This document shows, in pieces, positions 42,446-50,378 of a stretch of 64,000 nt of DNA. The stretch's first letter is position 1. The number at the start of each line of letters is the position of its first letter. The translations under genes were made by a program, and so were the position numbers. Origin of the DNA: Nitrospirota bacterium (lineage in GTDB: Bacteria; Nitrospirota; Thermodesulfovibrionia; Thermodesulfovibrionales; UBA6898); assembly GCA_021825365.1 (NCBI GenBank), contig JAKAHR010000011.1, positions 43,737 to 107,736 of the forward strand, given 5' to 3'. The notes beneath the pieces were generated by a model, which was not told the origin of the DNA, ran no database searches, and was given only the letters and a program-made list of their open reading frames with translations.

Positions 42446-42549
42446 AACCAACAATTGACTTCAAAAAAGCGGCTATTCGCTGTCCAGTGGATTTGATTGT
42501 TAGCTGTTGCTTTCAAATTTCTTTCTCAATTTAATCCAAAGCGTTAGAC
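42446..42549. repeat. attC-like recombination site upstream of the cassette ORF
   Basis: GTTAGAC at 42543-42549 fits the GTTRRRY core exactly and is preceded by TTTAATCCAAAGC, close to attC ends. The other border, AACCAAC (42446-42452) followed by AATT and TTCAA, resembles the attC left end (xxCTAACAATTC...TTCAA). A shorter hairpin inside (AACAAT 42450-42455 with ATTGTT 42496-42501; AGCG/CGCT at its tip) is an alternative 60-bp site with GTTAGCT as its border. The true extent is not certain. CACTGGCAGCG (42433-42443) also pairs with CGCTGTCCAGTG (42478-42489). Confidence 0.5.
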
Positions 42550-42555
42550 GACTTA

Positions 42556-43644
42556 TTGCCCAGGGCAGCGCGACAAACCATGGACCTGTGGATCGGAGAG
42601 ACATACCACTACATGCCCTCGCCGATAGCGGTGGGGATATTCGAACTGACGATGATGCGGACAGCGCCCGGCCAGGACTGGAAAAAGGTCGGCAGGATGT
42701 TTCACGACTATATGATCGAACAGAGGGACTTCGTCATGGCGAACTGCAGCCACGGCGAAAAGGTAGGGCTCCTCAGGACGATACCCCACGAGGAGATGCT
42801 CGACCTGCAGCAGCATGTCGAGATCCTCGATTATGAGAGCGCCTCGGCGATCATCGAGGGGCAGGAGGTGTTTTCGATCGGCACCTGCTCCTGCAGGCAT
42901 GCGGCCCTGCATGCGGGCGTGCGGTCATGCGATACCCCGCTCGATACCTGCTCGTCCTTCGGGATCGCGGCCGAATTTCTCATCCGCCGTGGTTTCGGAA
43001 GGAAGGTGTCAAAGGCGGAGATGCGGGACAACGTCGCCCGGTCGCGCCAGCTGGGACTCGTGCTCAACGTCGACAATGTGCAGAGGAACCCCGCCTACCT
43101 CTGCCACTGCTGCAGCGACTGCTGCCACCTCCTTGTCGGCATGAAGAGATGGGGCTTCGCGAACGTTGTCGTCACCTCCGCCTTCCGGCCGGAGACGGAT
43201 CCCGGGAAGTGCACGGGCTGCGGCCTCTGCAGCCGCGCCTGCCCGGTTGACGCCAGGACGATGGTCGCAGGCGACGGCCCGGCAGCAGGAAAGAAGAAGA
43301 GGCCGGTGACGGATATGGCCCGGTGCCTCGGATGCGGCGTCTGCAGCCTGAAGTGCAAGTCACATGCCCTCACACTCGTGAGAAAGAAGAAGAGGATAAT
43401 CACCCCGGAGTCGACCTTTGAACGCATCATGCTCCAGTGCCTTGAGCGGGGGACCCTCCAGAACCAGCTCTTTGACGATCCGGGGCGCCTGACGCACCAG
43501 TTCATGCGCGGCTTTGTCGGAGGGTTCCTGCGCCTTTCCCCGGTGAAGAGGGCGCTGATGAGCGATTCCCTCAGGTCTGTCTTTCTGTCTGCGATGAAGA
43601 AGGGTGCTTCAGCCCAGGGCAGGGGCTGGATGACGAGTATCTGA
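42556..43644 (+). pseudogene. 4Fe-4S ferredoxin-domain protein lacking its N-terminal domain
   Basis: About 355 residues remain from ATG 42580 (MDLWIGETYHYMPSPIAVGIFEL). Conserved are a Cys/His block GTCSCRHAALHAG...CDTPLDTC, a second CHCCSDCCH, and two 4Fe-4S motifs (CTGCGLCSRACP and CLGCGVCSLKC). Full-length relatives carry about 80-100 further residues, a winged-helix domain, before the MPSP-VGIFE segment. Here an in-frame stop lies at 42532 and the AT-rich island starts there, so the 5' end is missing. A shortened product from ATG 42580 or TTG 42556 could still be made; no good ribosome-binding site is visible. Confidence 0.7.
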
Positions 43645-43699
43645 TACGGCCCGATCTCCCGGATGCCGGTCACCCGGAGAAGGTCTCACCCCGCGGGCA

Positions 43700-46678
43700 T
43701 CACGACTTCCTGGGGCCGCGCCTCCTGAGGAACTGCGTCTCCATGGCCTCTTCAACCTCGAGGCCCTGGATCGCGGTCTTGAAGCGGTCGTAGTCGGCCT
43801 CCGTCGCAGAGACGAACCCGGTGCAGTCCTTGCCCAGCGATCTCAGGATCGTCGCCTCATCTTTCCTGGTCACATCGAGAGACGTCAGGGCGTCCCGTAT
43901 CGCGTTCATCGTCGCCTCGTCGACAGAGGGGTTGCAGCAGATGTTAAACTCCGGTATCTCGGGAGACAGCTGGAGTATCCTCAGCCCCATGCCGGCGTAT
44001 TTCGCCGCGGTCTCCTCCATCATCCCGCCTGCCTCGAACTCTCCGGCGAGCACCGCGCGGGCGACCTTTTCATGGTCCCCGAGGAACCGGTGCGATGCGA
44101 GATCATCGATGCTCATGCCCGCCTCCTTCAGCACCGCAAGCGGCATGATGTGTCCGGTCGCCGATTTCGGGCTGACAAAGGCGAAGGTCTTTCCCTTGAG
44201 GTCCTTGACGTACTGCATGCCCGAGTCCGCCCGCACGACCGTGGCGGCGCGGTGGAAGGGCTTGCCGAGCCTCAGCGCCTTTGCGATCACCTTGACCCGG
44301 TGTTTCGTGTTCGCCTCGATGTAGTTGGCAGGGCCCATGGCGCAGAGCTGGGTCGTGTTTTCCCCGATATCCTTTATCGCGCTTTCCATATCGATCGCGA
44401 CCTTCAGGTCCACCTTCCTGCCGAGCCTGGCGGCGAGGTATTCCGAGAGGGGGGTGAATTTCCGGTACATGACAGACGGCTCCTGCAGGGGGACGACGCC
44501 GAGCCGCAGGGACTGCCCCCGCACGCTGGAGAAGCGGAAGCGTTCCATCTCGACCCCGAGCAGCTCGGCGTCCTTCTGCAGGTTCCAGAGCGTTGTGCTG
44601 ATCGCATAGGCGCGCGTCTTGTTCTCGAGGGGGATATGCCGTACCGAATCCACGCTGCTCAGGATGCTGAAGGAGCCCTTCTTGTGCTCGGCGAGGGAGC
44701 GGGAAATCTGGCGGCTCCTCTCCGAGACGAGCTCGGTCGTTTGCGCGATGAGGCCGCTGCTGGCCGCCTGCTCCTTCGTCGCCTTGCTCACCCGGTGCGA
44801 CAGCTGCTCCATCTTCCCCGACGCCTCGGTGATCAGCGCGACGCTGCCCGCCTGGTCGGCCGTCGCCTTGGCGATGTGGTCGGCCATCTCCCTGATCCGC
44901 TCTGTGGCGCGCATCACGAAGTTCGCCGCAACCGCCTGCGCCTCCGTGCTCCTCTTGATCGCGGAGGTCATCTCGGAGGATTTCTGTGAGCTGGTCAGGA
45001 CCGCCTTGAGCGATTCCTCCGCCTCCCGTGCGAGCCTGAGGCCCTCTTCCACGGAGGTGATGCCCTTCTGCATCGCGACCTCGGCGTTCTTCACCTCCTG
45101 CTGAACCCCCTGGATGAGCGTGGCGATTTCGCCCGCGGAGCTGCCGGTCCTGTCGGCAAGGTCCTTCATTTCGCTCGCAACGACGGCAAAGCCCCTGCCG
45201 TGGTCCCCTGCCTTCGACGCGAGTATCGCCGCATTCAACGAAAGGAGGTTTGTCTCATCATTGACCGACCGGATGACGCTCAGTATCTTCTCGATCTCCC
45301 TCGACCTGTTCCCCAGCACGCTGATGCACTGCGCGGTGTTCTGGACGGACACGGCGATCTCGTTCATGCCGGACATTGTCTTTGTGATCGAGGCCATGCC
45401 GAGGGTAGCCGCCTCGCTCGTCACCTTTTCCGAGAGGGCGGCGGATTCCTTTGCACTCACATCCACTTCCTTGATCGCAGCCGCTATCTCGGAGACGGCG
45501 GTGAGCGTCTCCTCGGCCGCTACGGAAAGCTCCCCGGAATTTCCGGCAACAGACTGTATCGTCCTGGAAAGCCTGTCTATCGATGATGTCGTCGACTCCA
45601 CGATGCCGTTGAGTTCCTGGATGCTGCCGTTGATATGCCTGATGCTTGAGACCATCTGCTCAATGGAAGAGGAGGCATCGGTCGCGGAGGCTGCGAGATC
45701 TTCGGTGTTATCCGCGATCTCGGTCGCGGTCGCATTCAGCTCCTCGACCGCTGTCGAGATATCTCCGGAGGCCTCCGCCTCGGACTCAGCCCCCTTGAGC
45801 ACCTTTTCCGCCTCCTGCTCCACCTCTTCGACAACCTTCAGGATCCTGTCGGAAAGCTCCTTGATCCTCTGCAGCACGCCCTCGAGGGACAGGAAGGACT
45901 CCTTCAGGAGGGAGCCCGCCCTGCCGAGTTCATCCGGGCCGGCTGAGTCGAAGTCAAAGGAGGTGAATCCCTGCGCCACCCTCTCGGCAGCGGATTCAAA
46001 GGAGCGGATCGGCCGGACAACAGCCCTGCGCACGATAAGGAGGTATACCCCGGCGAAGGCAAGGCTGCCTGCGATGAGGATCGCGGCGAAGACGACGAGC
46101 GAAACGAAGAAGACCCTTTGAGACTCTTTATGACCGGCATCGCCGAGCGAGGCCTCGGCCTCCTGCAGGGCCCGCAGCCTCGCGACTGCCTGGAGGAACC
46201 TTTCGTCAGCAGTCGCCATGGCCGAAGCGACCGCCCCTGTGTCCGCGGAGACCGCTTCAGCAGCCTCATCCACCGCCCTGCGGTATGCGTTCACCCCATC
46301 CACCGCCGCCTGGACAATCTTTTGTTCGTCGCTCCCCAGACCTGCCGAAGATAACGCCTCCTGCATCGATCGGGCCTCCGAGGCGATCGCCAGGGAATGC
46401 TGCCTCAGCCGAGCGGCCGCCCCTGCGCTGTCTTGCGCGGACCCGCGGTTGCGCAGGATGACGGATATGCCCGCATGGCCGGACGAAAGGCCGGCGAGGA
46501 CCCTGGCGCCGTTGCCGCAGACCGCGAGCCTCTGGTGGTACAGAGCTGCGGCGATATCTGTTTGACGTGAGAATCCGAAGTAGGCGGTGATGGCGAGACC
46601 GATGATAAAGGGAAGGATCACGAGCGGCATGAGCAACAGTTTGCCGGATATCTGAAGCCTGTCCAGAAGACGCGACAC
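43700..46678 (-). CDS. Methyl-accepting chemotaxis protein with C-terminal PhnD-type binding domain
   Basis: The 992-residue protein has membrane helices at about 12-34 and 190-216 around a helical periplasmic domain, a HAMP domain, then the MCP signalling coiled coil with its tip at about residues 475-500 (ETNLLSLNAAILASKAGD, HGRGFAVVASEM). After the coiled coil, from about residue 720, comes a periplasmic-binding-protein domain of the PhnD/phosphonate type: RLGVVPLQEPSVMYRKFTPL, SEYLAARLG, CAMGPANYIEAN, DLKGKTFAFVSPKSATGHIMPL. With two membrane helices this domain should be cytoplasmic. Flanking genes are unrelated. Confidence 0.85.
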   Translation of the reverse strand: MSRLLDRLQISGKLLLMPLVILPFIIGLAITAYFGFSRQTDIAAALYHQRLAVCGNGARVLAGLSSGHAGISVILRNRGSAQDSAGAAARLRQHSLAIASEARSMQEALSSAGLGSDEQKIVQAAVDGVNAYRRAVDEAAEAVSADTGAVASAMATADERFLQAVARLRALQEAEASLGDAGHKESQRVFFVSLVVFAAILIAGSLAFAGVYLLIVRRAVVRPIRSFESAAERVAQGFTSFDFDSAGPDELGRAGSLLKESFLSLEGVLQRIKELSDRILKVVEEVEQEAEKVLKGAESEAEASGDISTAVEELNATATEIADNTEDLAASATDASSSIEQMVSSIRHINGSIQELNGIVESTTSSIDRLSRTIQSVAGNSGELSVAAEETLTAVSEIAAAIKEVDVSAKESAALSEKVTSEAATLGMASITKTMSGMNEIAVSVQNTAQCISVLGNRSREIEKILSVIRSVNDETNLLSLNAAILASKAGDHGRGFAVVASEMKDLADRTGSSAGEIATLIQGVQQEVKNAEVAMQKGITSVEEGLRLAREAEESLKAVLTSSQKSSEMTSAIKRSTEAQAVAANFVMRATERIREMADHIAKATADQAGSVALITEASGKMEQLSHRVSKATKEQAASSGLIAQTTELVSERSRQISRSLAEHKKGSFSILSSVDSVRHIPLENKTRAYAISTTLWNLQKDAELLGVEMERFRFSSVRGQSLRLGVVPLQEPSVMYRKFTPLSEYLAARLGRKVDLKVAIDMESAIKDIGENTTQLCAMGPANYIEANTKHRVKVIAKALRLGKPFHRAATVVRADSGMQYVKDLKGKTFAFVSPKSATGHIMPLAVLKEAGMSIDDLASHRFLGDHEKVARAVLAGEFEAGGMMEETAAKYAGMGLRILQLSPEIPEFNICCNPSVDEATMNAIRDALTSLDVTRKDEATILRSLGKDCTGFVSATEADYDRFKTAIQGLEVEEAMETQFLRRRGPRKS

Positions 46679-47046
46679 GGTACCTCCCTCGTTACTCTCT
46701 CATCGCTTTGGCAGCGCCCCGTCAGGGTTTATGTCAGATTTTGTGTTGCCGCCCGCAATGTATATATCTATAATAATCATACATTTATAAGAATAATTAA
46801 TCAATCAATCAATAATGATAATGATTTGTCGCCTCCATCTGCCGACCGGCGCGATCGGCCTTTGCCCCTTCCGCTGATATGCAGGGAACCGGCGGCGCCG
46901 CTATTTTCCTTGACAGACTTGAGCCAAACTGTTACGCTTACATATCACACATATCACAGAACTGCAGTATCCGGAAGAAAACAGCGTCATTGTCAGTCCC
47001 GCACGTTACCTTGCTTTTTTTCCCCGAACGCAGAAAAAGGAGCTTC
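46679..47046. promoter_or_regulatory. AT-rich divergent control region between the MCP and rhlE genes
   Basis: No gene is visible in these 368 bp. The segment 46755-46832 is strongly AT-rich, contains three and a half TCAA units (46801-46814) and then TGATAATGATTTG (46816-46828), which matches the left half of a Fur box (TGATAATnATTATCA) well and the right half poorly. Ribosome-binding site AAAAAGGAG of rhlE is at about 47035-47043. Confidence 0.4.
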
Positions 47047-48387
47047 ATGGAATTTCAGAGATTTGAGTTTCACCCCCATGTTTCAGCGGGGGTCAGGGCA
47101 GCCGGTTATGTAACGCCGACTCCCATTCAGGCACAGGCGATCCCCCAGGTACTGGGCGGCCGCGATGTGATGGGCCTTGCCCAGACCGGCACCGGCAAGA
47201 CAGCCGCCTTCGTACTGCCGATCCTGAACCGTTTGATAGGAGGGCCGCGCGGCCGGATCCGCGCACTGATCGTCGCACCCACACGGGAGCTGGCCGACCA
47301 GATCAACGAGGCGGTCGCAGCCCTGGGCCGACAGACCGGTCTTCGCAGCGCAACCGTCTACGGGGGCGTCAGCATGAACCCCCAGATACAGAAACTGCGG
47401 TCAGGCACGGAGATAATCGTCGCCTGCCCCGGACGCCTGCTGGACCATATTAACCAGCGTACGGTCAACCTGTCTCACCTGGAGGTTCTCGTCCTCGACG
47501 AGGCTGACCGGATGTTCGACATGGGCTTCCTTCCCGATATCCGGAAGATCATCCGCCATATCCCCGCCAAGCGGCAGACCCTGCTTTTTTCGGCGACGAT
47601 GCCTGATGATATCCGCAGGCTCGCCCAGGAGGTGCTGGAGGCGCCGGTCACGGTGCAGGTGGATCATGCCGCACCGGCCAATACCGTCAGTCATGCCCTG
47701 TATCCGGTTGAGCAGCATCTGAAGACAGGTCTGCTGCTTGAGCTTCTCAAGCATACAGACACGGAGTCCGTGCTCGTCTTCACGCGCACGAAGCACCGCG
47801 CAAAACGGGTGGGACAGCAGCTCGAAAGGGCGGGCTACCGCGCGACGTCTCTACAGGGAAACCTGTCGCAGAACAGACGGCAGGAGGCGCTGGATGGCTT
47901 CCGCAAGGGGGCTTACCAGATCCTGGTCGCAACAGACATCGCTGCGCGCGGGATAGATGTATCGAGCATATCCCATGTCATCAACTACGACATGCCGGAC
48001 ACGACCGATGCGTATACGCACCGGATAGGACGTACCGGAAGGGCGGCAAAGACCGGTGATGCCTTTACCTTTATTACGAAAGAAGACGAGCCCCTCGTAC
48101 GCGACATCGAGCGAGTGCTCGGCGAGAAGGTGGAGCGCCGCAGGCTGAAGGAGTTTGATTATACGAGGCAGGCGCCTGCCCGGGATACGGAATTTGCCCG
48201 GCAGCCGCGGCAGCCCCAGCAGCGGCGCGACAGAACCCGCCCGGCGCAGCCTGCGGGAAGAACGGAACAGCAGAGGTCCAGAAAGCCGGAGGCCCGGAAG
48301 ACCTCGCAGCGGGGCCCATCCGGTCATCATTCCGCAGCCCCGTCCGCGCAGCGGGTCCAGGGCCGTACGACAGCCGGCAGGATCTGA
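47047..48387 (+). CDS. DEAD-box ATP-dependent RNA helicase, RhlE type
   Basis: RNA-remodelling helicase of 446 residues. Q motif FEFHPHVSAGVRAAGYVTPTPIQ, motif I AQTGTGKT, motif II VLDEADRMFDMGF, SAT in FSATMP, and motif VI HRIGRTGRA are all present. The C-terminal tail of about 70 residues is rich in Arg, Gln, Pro and Ser, typical of RhlE/CsdA-like RNA-binding tails. ATG 47047 follows a good AAGGAG and is preferred to the upstream frame. Confidence 0.93.
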   Translation: MEFQRFEFHPHVSAGVRAAGYVTPTPIQAQAIPQVLGGRDVMGLAQTGTGKTAAFVLPILNRLIGGPRGRIRALIVAPTRELADQINEAVAALGRQTGLRSATVYGGVSMNPQIQKLRSGTEIIVACPGRLLDHINQRTVNLSHLEVLVLDEADRMFDMGFLPDIRKIIRHIPAKRQTLLFSATMPDDIRRLAQEVLEAPVTVQVDHAAPANTVSHALYPVEQHLKTGLLLELLKHTDTESVLVFTRTKHRAKRVGQQLERAGYRATSLQGNLSQNRRQEALDGFRKGAYQILVATDIAARGIDVSSISHVINYDMPDTTDAYTHRIGRTGRAAKTGDAFTFITKEDEPLVRDIERVLGEKVERRRLKEFDYTRQAPARDTEFARQPRQPQQRRDRTRPAQPAGRTEQQRSRKPEARKTSQRGPSGHHSAAPSAQRVQGRTTAGRI

Positions 48388-48417
48388 AGAGAAAGCAGTC
48401 CCTGAGCAGCGGCTTAC

Positions 48418-48942
48418 TCAGAGGCCCTTGCGCTCGAACCAGCGGAAGAGGAAAATGCCTGCAGCGGCGAACAGGACGATGACCGCCCAGTGATTCACTC
48501 CCAGCAGTTGGGGAATGGTCACCATGCCGAGGTCGCCCCAGGTGAGCACCGTCCTGTTCATCAGGGGATAGGCCTCTGCATAGAGCCCGGCTCCGGTAAC
48601 CATTCCCAGAAATCCCCATAAGGCATCTGTCCGGCCCTCGCCAAAGGCTGCCACCGAGGTGGCCGGGCAGTAACCGATCAAACCCCATCCGATCCCGAAG
48701 AGAATGCCGCCGATAATGTTTCCGCCGAGCACCGTCGGCTTGAACCTCAGTTCAGCGAGTCCGAGATCATGCAGGAGATAGACGCCGACCATGCCGACGA
48801 TGACCGTCGAGAGCATAAACTTGACGATTGTCATGTCCATAAGCCGGAGGGCGCCGAGCTGCTTGTCGTAGCGGATCACGCGGGCCTTCTGGAGGAGAAA
48901 ACCGAAGGCCATGCCGGTGATAAAACCCGCGAGGGTCATCAT
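48418..48942 (-). CDS. YeeE/YedE-family sulfur transporter, second half
   Basis: A 174-residue membrane protein with the YeeE/YedE repeat: TLAGFITGMAFGFLLQKARV, then GGNIIGGILFGIGWGLIGYCPATSVAAFGEG with the conserved Cys of the GxCP motif, and two further helices. YeeE (TsuA) proteins import thiosulfate, and their cysteines are functional; many bacteria split the protein into two half-length genes as here. The start ATG 48942 overlaps the stop codon (TGA 48941-48939) of the first half. Confidence 0.88.
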   Translation of the reverse strand: MMTLAGFITGMAFGFLLQKARVIRYDKQLGALRLMDMTIVKFMLSTVIVGMVGVYLLHDLGLAELRFKPTVLGGNIIGGILFGIGWGLIGYCPATSVAAFGEGRTDALWGFLGMVTGAGLYAEAYPLMNRTVLTWGDLGMVTIPQLLGVNHWAVIVLFAAAGIFLFRWFERKGL

Positions 48943-49457
48943 CTGCGGCCCCCATAGAGAATCCTGGCGACGATCAGGCCGCCGATAAAGAAGCAGATGA
49001 GGGCCACAAATCCGCTTGCCGCAAGCTGGAGCGAACCGCTCAGCCCGTGTCCGCTGGGTCAGCCGTCCGCCAGACGGGCCCCGAACATGGCGATCGTCCC
49101 TCCGGCATAGGCGACCAGGCCCCTCTTTGTCGCTGACGGGCCGAACCTCTCCCGCCAGGTGTGCGGCACGGTCTGCAAGCGGAAGGAACGGGACGTTGCA
49201 GCGGAGATCAGAGATCCAAAGAATACGCCCGCCACGAACATCCACTGCCAGTCGATTGCAGGCGCGAAGCGGGTGAAGTACTCCGACTGGGCCACCCGGT
49301 CAGGGACAAAGACCTTTTCGATCGTACCGGCGACACGGACAAACGTCGTAGAGGCGCCGAAGTAGTTTCCGGAGAGAAAGACGGAACAGACGAGCAGAAG
49401 ACCTGCCAGTCCGCCTGCCAGATAGGGACTCCATCCCTTTGGCTCCTGTTCTTCCAT
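48939..49457 (-). CDS. YeeE/YedE-family sulfur transporter, first half, probable selenoprotein
   Basis: Read through one in-frame UGA (49061-49059), the frame gives 172 residues: four hydrophobic segments, then GGTIAMFGARLADG-U-PSGHGLSGSL and a last helix ending LYGGRR, with its TGA stop overlapping the start of the second half. Homologues have Cys where the UGA stands (GARLAxGCxSGHGxSGxLQL), so selenocysteine at position 133 is the simplest reading. A hairpin 22 nt downstream fits a bacterial SECIS. Without read-through the protein would lose its conserved GHG motif and last helix. Alternatives are a sequencing error or a nonsense mutation. Confidence 0.75.
49026..49061 (-). promoter_or_regulatory. 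Candidate bacterial SECIS of the YeeE selenoprotein
   Basis: After UGA 49061-49059 on the minus strand and 15 further bases, CTGAGCG (49043-49037) pairs with CGCTC-C-AG (49033-49026, one bulged C) around the loop GTT. The loop starts 22 nt after the UGA and begins with G, within the range known for bacterial SECIS elements. Confidence 0.6.
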
Positions 49458-49534
49458 GCATCCCCCTGCCTGTGAACTGAACTTCCTACCCCCATGGTAC
49501 CCGCGTTTCCCGTTGGTATCAAGGGGAATGATCT

Positions 49535-49735
49535 TCAGGTAGTGCCGGCGATCTTTTTTACGCGGCCCACGAGTCCGCTCTCAAGACGGACTTTAATGCC
49601 GTGCGGATGAGTCGCCGAGTTGGTCAGTATATCGCGCACGGTGCCCTCGGTCAGCCTGCCGGATCGCTGGTCCTGCTTCAGCACGATGAACACCCGCAGT
49701 CCCGGCCGTATGTCAGAGCGTTTCGTCCCCTGCAT
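49535..49735 (-). CDS. YwbE-family protein
   Basis: A 66-residue basic protein, MQGTKRSDIRPGLRVFIVLK, QDQRSGRLTEGTVRDILTNS, HPHGIKVRLESGLVGRV. This matches the YwbE family (DUF2196) over the whole length. It is predicted to be a small beta-barrel, function unknown. I take the inner ATG at 49735 because family members begin just before the RSDI(R/K)PG motif. It follows greB by 17 bp. Confidence 0.85.
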   Translation of the reverse strand: MQGTKRSDIRPGLRVFIVLKQDQRSGRLTEGTVRDILTNSATHPHGIKVRLESGLVGRVKKIAGTT

Positions 49736-49752
49736 CGATTCTCCTCCCCGCG

Positions 49753-50247
49753 TCAATACCGGACCGACAGTACCGTAAAGGCGGATGTTCCATTTGGTCT
49801 GTTGACCACCACCTCATCGCCTTCTGTCTTGCGCAACAACGCCTTAGCCATGGGGGAATCGATGCTGATGAAGCCCTTGTCAGGATCGAACTCGTCCCTG
49901 CCGACGATCCGGTACGCATATGTGTTGCCCTCGCTGTCCTCCAGCCCGACCCATGCGCCGAAAAATATCCGTGAGGTGTCTTCAGGTATCCTGTCGACGA
50001 CGACGAGTTCATCCAGCCTCTTCGACAGAAAACGCATGCGGGAGTCGATCTGCCGGAGCTGTTTCTTTCCGTAGATGTATTCCGCATTTTCAGAACGGTC
50101 TCCCATGGCCGCCGCCTCTGCAACCGCCTGGGTGACCTGCGGCCGCCTGACCTTCCAGAGAAAGGTCAGCTCCTCGTACATTCTCCGGTGACCTTCGGGG
50201 GTGATATAGGGTGAAACGGCGGAAGGGGTGCTGTGCGGTCTTTTCAT
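49753..50247 (-). CDS. greB: Transcription elongation factor GreB
   Basis: GreA/GreB-class factors enter the RNA polymerase secondary channel and stimulate cleavage of backtracked RNA. The 164 residues show the coiled coil with YITPEGHRRMYEELTFLW, the tip acidic residues in GDRSENAEYIYGKKQLRQID, and a C-terminal FKBP-like domain (YRIVGRDEFDPDKGFISIDSPMAKAL). ENAEYIYGKK with RFLSKRLDEL favours GreB over GreA. Confidence 0.92.
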   Translation of the reverse strand: MKRPHSTPSAVSPYITPEGHRRMYEELTFLWKVRRPQVTQAVAEAAAMGDRSENAEYIYGKKQLRQIDSRMRFLSKRLDELVVVDRIPEDTSRIFFGAWVGLEDSEGNTYAYRIVGRDEFDPDKGFISIDSPMAKALLRKTEGDEVVVNRPNGTSAFTVLSVRY

Positions 50248-50378
50248 CGCTGGTCCACCATAGTAGTATACCCGAATCAGGCGGCAAGGATTGCAGGGAC
50301 AGCGGCGGCATGATAGATTAGGACATGGCTGCGCGTCATTCGTTGGACATCCCGCGGCTGGAAAAGGGGGAGTGCGGC

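Noticed and set aside
49059..49061. Plain nonsense mutation or sequencing error in yeeE
   Set aside because: The frame stays intact and conserved after the UGA, the stop/start overlap with the second half is preserved, and a second UGA-for-Cys case lies nearby; still, read-level checking is needed to exclude it fully.
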